This document shows, one piece after another, positions 21,050 to 27,959 of a stretch of 27,959 nt of DNA. The DNA lies in contig QKYT01000245.1 in the NCBI GenBank assembly GCA_003550305.1, forward strand, positions 111,286 to 139,244, in the 5' to 3' direction. Numbering within the stretch: position 1 is the first letter of the stretch; each line of letters opens with the position of its first letter. The position numbers were made by a program, and so were the translations under genes. Below the pieces are notes generated by a model. That model was not told the origin of the DNA. It saw only the letters and a program-made list of their open reading frames with translations, and did not search any database. This DNA is from Glomus cerebriforme. Lineage: Eukaryota > Glomeromycota > Glomeromycetes > Glomerales > Glomeraceae.

Positions 21050-22560
21050 GTCTATTAATAATTCATAAAAGAGCATATAATTTATCAATAACTATATTTT
21101 CTATTAGAATCATGCTAAAGAGAGAAGGATGAATATAACTATTAACCTTATTATAATCTGTTGTAATTTATTCTATATCTTTTTCAATATGCCAATTTTT
21201 ATTTAAATTTTTATGTTAATTTTTTAATAATAGCATTATGGATAAAAATAATTTACAGTAAAGCTATTTAATCTAAAGCTAATAACAAAATTTTCCAATC
21301 TGCACTGAAGTATAATTCAAATTTCCATAAAATTTCTAAAACTTCTAATTTATTTTCTTTGAATAATTTTAGTTTGTTAATAAAAGGACTAAATATAAAT
21401 TTAAGTATATTATACTTTTCAGTACTTGGATATAACATTACAATATAATAATAATTTGCATAATAATGTCAATTTATATGATTTAAAATCATAAATATCA
21501 TTATAATATGTTTAATTTTTTTCTTTATATTTTTATCGTCTTTAGATATACATAAATATATAATCAGATCTGATGATTTTAAAATCTGCTACTTTTGCAG
21601 TTGTGGAATTAAATAGTATAAAATGTCTTTGGTACTGCAATGAATACTTAACCCTATAGTATTCAGAATTTCTTATATAGTTTTAGGATTTATAATATCT
21701 GATTCTTTAGATGGTATAATATTATTTAATTCATTTTTATTTTTTATTTTAACTAAGATACTTTGCAGCAGCTAAATTTCAGTAAGAATTCATTCTTAAT
21801 CTATAGCTTTAACTATAGATTGAAGTTGATAATCTTTTTTCACTTAATTTTCATCTTCTCTATAATTTACTTGAAATCCATTTTATTAACAGCAAATTTA
21901 ACTGATTTTAATACAAATTTATCAGATTGATGATAAATTTCCTTAATATTATTATTAAAACTAATTTGTATTTTTGCTGTAATTTTTTTTGCATATTTTT
22001 CAAATGTTGATGAAATATAATTAATAGCTAGTTTAATTAAATTTTCTTTTTTCTTACTTTACATGCCTTTTATATACTATTTAATTATAACTCAAATACA
22101 AGAGGACCTAAAAGAATAGCTTTAGTTTTTAGTTTTAAAATCTGAAAAAAAATTTTGATAAATATAAAAAATAATATCTGCAATTAATTATTATAAAATA
22201 TTTGAATAATATATACTCTCTTATAGTTGAATACTACATTAGTTAAAAATTTGGCTAAAGAAATAACATATTGAAAGTTGGAACCATATTTAATATAAAA
22301 TTATAGTCTTCTTTTTAGATATATATCACCAAGTTATTTCTATATTATAATTATGTAGAATTTTATACTATTGAACCAATCTTTTTTTATTTATTATTGC
22401 TAGTGCTATTATATATTACTGAATCTTGTGGTCCAGTTTGAGTTTTATTAGGATAAACACCTTCTTTTATAATTAAATAGTTAATAGTAACTTTATTTAC
22501 ATATTCTTAATATAAAATATTATTATTTAATGAATAAGCAAAACTTCTTCAATTTGAAAT
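21050..22560 (-). pseudogene. AT-rich decayed gene, unnamed repeat family
   Basis: Minus-strand stretches read as protein: EYVNKVTINYLIIKEGVYPN and KTQTGPQDSVIYNSTSNNK near 22505-22390, YPSTEKYNILKFIFSPFINK, LEVLEILWKFELYFSADWK and ILLLALD near 21435-21270, then KNWHIEKDIE and ITTDYNKVNSYIHPSLFSM near 21190-21115 and VIDKLYALL near 21080. Between them are stops and shifts. The WKFELYFSADWK and HPSLFSM-type segments resemble a protein family I associate with repeats in Rhizophagus genomes, possibly transposon-encoded; I cannot name it. It begins directly beyond the right end of the 6.9-kb element. Confidence 0.45.
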
Positions 22561-22977
22561 TTATTTTCTTGGTTAACAATATTTTTATATCTGACATTAT
22601 TTCTATTGTTATGATAAAAAAAAAGATTTGATAATCTTCATATGTTTATTTTATTTCCTTCATTCTACAGATCGGTAGATATAAAATACCATTATATTTA
22701 TATATTGTGCAAAAAAATGGAATTTTATAAAATTTCAAAAATTAACCATCAGAATCAGCTTTATTATAATATAAGATAAAATACAACTATAAAAGAATAT
22801 AATTTCACAGAACTTGCCAATAATATCACAAAATCTGGCATTTATTTTCACATTTTTAAACTCCTTATCATGCCAGAAGTGAATGACATTTAATTCCCTT
22901 TTCTGAAACTTTTTGCATGATTAGTATGGATTGATTGCAACAAAATCTTTATGAGAAAAATGTATAATCCAAATTTT

Positions 22978-23577
22978 TTAGGTGTAAAGCTAAACATTTG
23001 CTCAAAATGTCAATTTAGTTTTGAAATTGATGCTGTTACCAAGAATTCAAAAAGAGTTTCTGGATGGGAACTAACAGATTTCTTTATAATTAGATCACAA
23101 TAAAGGTGATAGTAGTTACCATTATCACAAATTTGTTTAAAATACCACTAGCTGGTTATTTTGAAACCATGTACTTTTGCAAGCCAATTTGCTAGGATTC
23201 TATATAGGAGTGAGAAGATCCAAGAGTAATTGTTTTTGAGTCAAATGTGTGGATAGCAGACTTCACTATCTCAAGAACATCTACTGACCCATTAGTTGCA
23301 AAGGTATATATCTGGACAAAAGCAGCTTATATCAGGAACTACACATTGTTTTTTCAAAGAAGAGTTCCTTACTATACTTGTGTCTCTTTGCCTCTTCCCT
23401 AATATAGATGATGATGTGATGATGATGATGATGATGACAATAATGTTGGCGGTGATGATGATAGTGTTGATGCTAATGATGCTACTGCTGCTGGTGATGA
23501 CTTGATACCTTTAGTATTCTTCCTTTTATTAGTAACTTTTTTCCATAAGCTATTTACCTTCTTGACATCAGCCTATA
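22978..23577 (+). pseudogene. decayed coding tract with acidic Asp-rich stretch
   Basis: Plus-strand stretches look protein-like: CSKCQFSFEIDAVTKNSKR and VSGWELTDFFIIRSQ near 23000-23100 with a CxxC pair, HNKGDSSYHYHKFV in the next frame, LLQANLLGFYIGVRRSKS near 23180, and LYQELHIVFSKKSSLLY near 23325. A GAT-rich stretch follows, which in one frame gives six Asp, NNVGGDDDSVDANDATAAGDD, then a hydrophobic LIPLVFFLLLVTFFHKLF. Frames do not join without shifts. The family is not recognised, and the acidic and hydrophobic parts may be unrelated. Confidence 0.3.
23408..23505 (+). repeat. imperfect GAT trinucleotide repeat
   Basis: It starts with GATGATGATG, then a run of six GAT/GAC units, followed by diverged units mixing GAT, GGT, GCT and AAT. 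In one frame it encodes an Asp/Ala/Asn-rich stretch; in another it gives a meaningless Met string. Confidence 0.8.
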
Positions 23578-23941
23578 AAAAACAAAGCCAGGTGAGAAAT
23601 AAAATAATATTTCCCAGTAAGCATAATCAGGCGAAATAAGATTAGATGGTGGATGCAGGAATATATCAATGAATAAATTTTTATTAATGTAAAGAACCTC
23701 CAGAATCGTCAGATTTTTACTAAAAAAATATATTGTCAAATTCCATGAAGTTTACTAGAACGCATCCAATAAACGCATCCCGATCATAACACGGGGAACT
23801 TAGGGGTCAAATTTTCTATAATAGGTAGACAATTGTTTGTTCAAAGAAATTTTTATTTACCGTAATATACTTAATACAAACGATATAAAAGGTTTAGTAT
23901 TATAAGATACTTTTAATAAATATATTATTCATAATGAACCT

Positions 23942-24995
23942 TTATTCTTTCTTTTTACCTTTAGCAATCAAATATTTAAAAGTATATTCTTTTTGATCTT
24001 GTTTAATAAATCTATTAAAAGTAAATGCTACTTCAACTTTAACATCTTCCAAAACCCCGGTATCCAAGAAAGTCTTTTCAATCTCTTCAGGATAAAAACC
24101 ACCTCTATGAACTACAGTCTCCGCAAATTTCTTTATAACATCTTCGTGATCATCTTTATGAGCCGTGGAATCTTCATCTTGACAACTTTTATGAGCTGTA
24201 GGACCTTCGTGATGTCCATGATGATGTCCATGATGATGATCCGCATGATGAAATTTATCCATAGTCGCAGGGTCTTTAAGTAAATCTAATACGATCAATT
24301 TTCCAGACGGTTTTAAATAAGAAGCAAGAATACGTGAAATAGTAGTGATATCATCGATATGATGATAAGCCGAAGCGCACTAAAAACAATGAGATTAAAT
24401 TATAACTTTCAAAGGTTGGATCTAAAAGTTTGAAAGATATCATTACTTACAACAATGAGATCGAATTTTCTTCCATTTAATTGATCACCTTCTTTCAATT
24501 CCAAACAAATAGCTTTCATTTCATTTTTATCAATACCTTGTTGCCAACCTTTTTTATTATATTCATCGACCATACCTTGGGCCATATCAATCCCAACAAT
24601 GGATTTTACATAAGGGTATAATTCTTGAGAGATAAGTCCTAAATATTTTGTAAGTTTATTGTTATTTTCTGTTAAATTACTAAATGAAAATTTTTCCCCC
24701 AAGAATGATTGAAACTTATGCAGAAAGGAGTTAAGGGTATTGCAGGATGAATACTGCAGCTCCGTCCATAGTTCTGTCCAAAGGAACAAACGCCCTTGAA
24801 GGTCTGGACTCAACAATTTAAATAAAGTAATACATTACCAGTTCCACAAGCAAAATCTAAAACTTCAGTTTTCTCGGGATTTAGTTCATTTCCTATTTCG
24901 TCAATAATAGCTTTTGAACATTTTTTTGCAACGGTCAAACAAAATGGAATTTTATCATAATCTGAAGCATTAGTATCAAAAGGATTAGAAGACAT
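23942..24995 (-). CDS. SAM-dependent methyltransferase, class I, His-rich insert
   Basis: Three exons, 24839-24995, 24451-24638 and 23942-24379, join to 260 residues with no stop. Start MSSNPFDTNASDYDKIPF. Motif I of the Rossmann-like class I fold is VLDFACGTG (residues 45-53, across intron 1), completed by LISQELYPYVKSIVGIDMAQ, where GID is the usual acidic ribose-binding end of strand 2. Then KFDLIVCASAYHHIDDI and LKPSGKLIVLDLL. An insert HHADHHHGHHHGHHEG may bind metal. The C-terminus is rich in Lys. The substrate cannot be told from sequence; similar fungal proteins are annotated only as methyltransferases. No signal peptide is seen, so it is probably cytosolic. Intron 2 is 71 nt; intron 1 is 200 nt and less AT-rich inside. 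Confidence 0.85.
24639..24838 (-). other. enlarged intron 1 of the methyltransferase
   Basis: Donor GTAATG and acceptor ATATTTAG give an in-frame splice through the glycine-rich SAM motif. The middle part (about 24700-24820) is clearly less AT-rich than typical introns here and holds words such as GTCCAGACCTTCAAGGG and GGAGCTGCAGTATTC. It may be a small inserted repeat of about 125 nt, since the other intron is 71 nt. No inverted ends were found. Confidence 0.5.
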
Positions 24996-25145
24996 TTTTT
25001 TGAAATTTGATAAATCTCTGGTAAAAAAAAAAGCAGAAAGAAAAAATTCTCACCATACAAAAATGATTGAAGATTAGAACGATAAAACTAGTTACCGGTC
25101 TGTTTGTTTTTAATTTTAGTATTTGAGTTAGGGGAGGGCCAGAAA

Positions 25146-25153
25146 TGACGTCA
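25146..25153. promoter_or_regulatory. TGACGTCA, possible bZIP (CRE-type) site
   Basis: A perfect 8-bp palindrome lies about 150 nt upstream of the methyltransferase start codon. CREB/ATF-type bZIP factors bind this sequence in other fungi. Binding here is inference. Confidence 0.45.
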
Positions 25154-25206
25154 TTTTGATTTTTGACCCCCTTGTCATCATTTCTAAATAAGGAAATCAT
25201 AATATC

Positions 25207-25212
25207 CACGTG
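25207..25212. promoter_or_regulatory. CACGTG E-box
   Basis: A palindromic bHLH-type site about 210 nt upstream of the methyltransferase start codon. CACGTG also occurs elsewhere in the window (about 1363 and 18123), so it may be a common local word. Confidence 0.35.
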
Positions 25213-25619
25213 ATAGACTAGTCACGAATGATCAATTTATAATATTATAAGAAAAAAATCAATTAATGTTTAAGAATGTTTAAGACCAAGGAATCCAAAT
25301 AAATAATTTGACAACCTTTATTTCATTTTATATTTTAAATATTTTAAATAATAAATTTTTAAGTGCATTTATATTTAGTTTTTTTCAAATTTAATACAAG
25401 CAAAAATTAGACTTTATTATTATTATTAAAATTATTAAAACAAGATGTTAAAAGAATGAATTGAAACTTCACACTGCAATATATAATAATATTATATTTC
25501 AAATAGTCTTGCTCCTATAGTTTTGCTATTGAATTTTGTTATCATGAATCTCTTACTCTACTTTTATCTTTTTTTGGCTTTTTTTTTTAGAATTTCTGTG
25601 AAATATTAGTTCTTATATC
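25213..25619. other. AT-rich intergenic, nothing recognised
   Basis: A low-complexity stretch between the methyltransferase promoter and the end of the next minus-strand gene. No ORF, repeat array or hairpin stands out. Confidence 0.5.
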
Positions 25620-26890
25620 TCAATTTGAATTTTCTTGATCTTTTGTACTTTCTGTATTTATACATTCATTTTCTTTATCTTTTGTACTATTTGCATTACA
25701 TTCATTTTTTTTATCCTTTGCACTTTTTGCATTATATTTATAATCCTATAGTAAACACTCAATTTTTTTAATATAAACTCTTATTACTTTTTTTTTTGGT
25801 GCTCTTTTATTTGAATAAATTATTCTAATATACTGCTTTAAAAATACTTTTATTAGAAAATATTTAAAGCATTTTTAGCATGTAAAACTATAATATAAAT
25901 TTGAAATGATACTAGGACAATGCTTATCATAGACTGGTAAATTATTTTTAAAGTATTTTAAAGTATAAATTAAATTTAAAAAATACCCATTACAGTCTCA
26001 TATAATAGGCAGTAAAAAGCTATTATTTGCAGAAAATATTATATATTTTAGGTATATGTGATTATTTATAACAGTTTTAATTATTGCATTAAGAGAATAC
26101 TTGCAAATTTGTATATGCTAATTGATCTAATCTTATAACTTCTTTTCTATATCTAGAAAATTTATCTAATCATAGTCTTTAATATATATAATAATAATTG
26201 GATATTTATTAATACTATCATAACCCTAAAGTTTATATAAATATTTATCCATATGCCTAAAATTATCACATCTGAGATTCTTATTCACAATGGTAATTTT
26301 CCCATCAATATTTCCAAAATGTTTGCTATATATAAATATATCTAATTTAATTTTAACTAATTTTTTAAATAGTGATACCATATTTTATTTAACCAGATTG
26401 TAAGCTAATTGTTCTGAAGCATACAGTATATCTAAATAGTAAGATAATCGAGATCAAGTTTTTTAAAAAAGTAAAAGATATTTCAAGATGTTAACAAGGA
26501 ACTGGTAAGATTTTTATTTGATTCACTATCTATTAATAAGTATCAAAATAGTTTTATAAAATCTCTAATATGCATAAATTCATAAAAAGACTTTTTTTTT
26601 ATGATTAACATAAAATCTATCATATGTGTTTCTCAATATATACCTAAAAAGTATTCCAAATAAGTAAAAATATGCACTTTATCAGAATGTAATAAATCAT
26701 TCATATCAGATGAATTTATCAACAGATAAATAAAAAGAATTAGTTTGTACTTTAAAACTTTTGAAAAATTATAATCAGAAATAGATATTGGCTCATTTAT
26801 TATTTATATAACCTTAAATGTTCTTCTGACAGTAGCTATTTTAAGAAGAATCTATTATACTTGAAATTAAAATTAAAACTTAAATAATAT
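25620..26890 (-). pseudogene. AT-rich decayed gene ending in 12-residue repeats
   Basis: From high to low coordinates the minus strand reads EPISISDYNFSKVLKYKLIL and NSSDMNDLLHSDKVHIFTYL near 26790-26660, FKKLVKIKLDIFIYSKHFGN and IDGKITIVNKNLRCDNFRHM with DKYLYKL near 26380-26240, then GYDSINKYPIIIIYIKDYD and ICKYSLNAIIKTVINN near 26225-26060. After a CTATAG acceptor, a final exon gives DYKYNAKSAKDKKNE and two more repeats to a TGA at 25620. TAG and TAA stops interrupt the body. The family is not recognised. Confidence 0.45.
25623..25744 (-). repeat. three 36-nt tandem repeats coding for 12-residue units
   Basis: Read on the minus strand the units are YNAKSAKDKKNE, CNANSTKDKENE and CINTESTKDQEN, followed by SN and a stop. 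Differences between units keep the reading frame, which suggests the repeat was once translated. Confidence 0.65.
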
Positions 26891-27209
26891 TAAAAAGAAA
26901 AATTAAAATGCATAATATTATCTATTTACCTTAATTTTATCATTTTGTGAAATTAATACAATATCTTGAAAAAAAACTAATGCAAATGATTTCATATTTT
27001 TAACTAATGCTAAATCAAAAACGATAATTTTATGTAATCATATAATTTTATATTAAATACATAATTTATATAATATCATATAATTTTAGATTTATCATAT
27101 TATAAAATCACATAATTCAGATTTTTCTATATTAGAATATATAATTTGTAGTAAAACATATATAATTTAGCCATTTGATTATTAATTATTACTGATAATC
27201 TGTTTTTCT

Positions 27210-27813
27210 TTCTTAATAATATCAAAGAAAAGAAAAATTATATCAGTTTATACTAGATGTAAAGAATATAAAAATATCTTTTATGTTGATAATAATATTC
27301 TCTTTTGTAATTACTGCAATATTTCTATAGAATAGAAATATAAACCTATTGTGAATAGTCATTGTGGTAGTTAAAAATATATATTAAATGTAAAAAAAAG
27401 AAAAAGACTCTCAAAATAAAATATAACAACTTACTCTCTCTTTTGTTTAAATAATTGCTGATTCAAAAAAAAGACTTATTGAAAACCTTATAAAAGCTTT
27501 TGCAATAGCAAATATTTCTCTTGAAAAGGTTAATTCTTTACTTCTATTTTTTAAAAAATATATTAAAAATGGAAGCTTTATATTCCAGATACTAACTCTT
27601 AAAAATTTATTTACCAAATATTTTTAATAAGCATTACTAATATCTTAAGTTATTTTTTGATTTAAAACCAGTCATTATAATTATAGATAAAATTACTAAT
27701 AATTATTTGCGAAGTATTATCAACATCATTTTTTATTATTGCAAAGAAACAAAATTAGTTTCAGTCAATTTTTTTGGATACATAAATAATATTTTTTTTT
27801 AGATAAGTTAAAT
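27210..27813 (+). pseudogene. hAT-like transposase with zinc-finger-like N-terminus, decayed and cut by window end
   Basis: The plus strand reads TRCKEYKNIFYVDNNILFC then NYCNISIE, a stop, and VNSHCGS, which resembles a BED-like zinc finger (C-x2-C followed by H and C). Next come KRLIENLIKAFAIANISLEK and VNSLLLFFKKYIKNGSF near 27470-27570, LTLKNLFTKYF, and FFDLKPVIIIIDKITNNY then KETKLVSVNFFGYINN near 27655-27790. The acidic residue in IIIIDKIT is where the first catalytic Asp of an RNase-H-like hAT core would sit. TAG and TAA stops and frameshifts inactivate it. The family is recognised from memory of Rhizophagus repeats. The catalytic C-terminal part is not in the window. Confidence 0.55.
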
Positions 27814-27959
27814 GTATTTATTGTATTAAGTGTCATATGATAAATACATTTTATAAATTACATATACATCCTTATAAAGAAAAATGTAACTTATCACGAT
27901 ATGTAAATAATATTATGATATGACAAATTCTTATGGTAATTATCATTTTTTTTTTTTTT

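Noticed and set aside
23296..23505. Plus-strand ORF ending in a long Met/Leu string, resembling a membrane helix
   Set aside because: The string is the GAT repeat read in another frame; the Asp-rich frame is the more plausible one, and neither is proven.
23993..24283. Plus-strand ORF of 96 codons with many Met
   Set aside because: It is antisense to methyltransferase exon 3; the Met runs are the reverse of the His codons.

Overview
The window reads as nuclear DNA of an arbuscular mycorrhizal fungus (Glomeromycotina, Rhizophagus-like). It is strongly AT-rich. It has short introns of about 60-85 nt with GTAAGT-like donors and TAG/CAG acceptors. Its decayed gene families and transposon types resemble ones I associate with Rhizophagus; this is recognition from memory, not a database result. 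A few ambiguous bases (N) point to a draft assembly. No tRNA, rRNA or CRISPR array was seen.

Layout. 1-1416: repetitive DNA joined to a truncated Tc1/mariner element. 1.6-3.6 kb: a decayed multi-exon minus-strand gene of unknown family, with two perfect hairpins in it. 3.7-5.6 kb: a small ORF and two tandem copies of an IQ-like-motif family, one longer and one badly decayed. 6.2-9.05 kb: an eleven-exon minus-strand gene with a possible PD-(D/E)XK motif, single-base frameshifts, one TAG stop and a small transposon in intron 1. 9.8-12 kb: a short coding remnant running into a candidate element of about 2 kb with a striking polypyrimidine-to-polypurine switch. 12.1-14 kb: a very AT-rich decayed plus-strand gene.

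14,084-21,011 is the most coherent structure: a 6.9-kb DNA transposon bounded by 49-bp terminal inverted repeats (44/49 identical). It holds a decayed Plavaka-type (CACTA/CMC-related) transposase on the minus strand and a divergent second gene of unknown function on the plus strand. A 543-bp fold-back lies near its left end. A 394-bp hAT-type MITE sits inside the transposase coding sequence, flanked by an 8-bp target duplication with one mismatch.

21-23.6 kb holds two more decayed coding tracts. 23,942-24,995 is the one gene that looks fully intact: a three-exon SAM-dependent methyltransferase with a histidine-rich insert, with TGACGTCA and CACGTG sites upstream. 25.6-26.9 kb is a decayed minus-strand gene ending in three 12-residue repeats. 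The window ends in a decayed hAT-like transposase with a zinc-finger-like N-terminus.

Overall this is a transposon graveyard around one healthy housekeeping-type gene. Many internal stops are TAG/TAA/TGA codons one transition away from CAG/CAA/CGA/TGG, which suggests C-to-T decay of silenced repeats.
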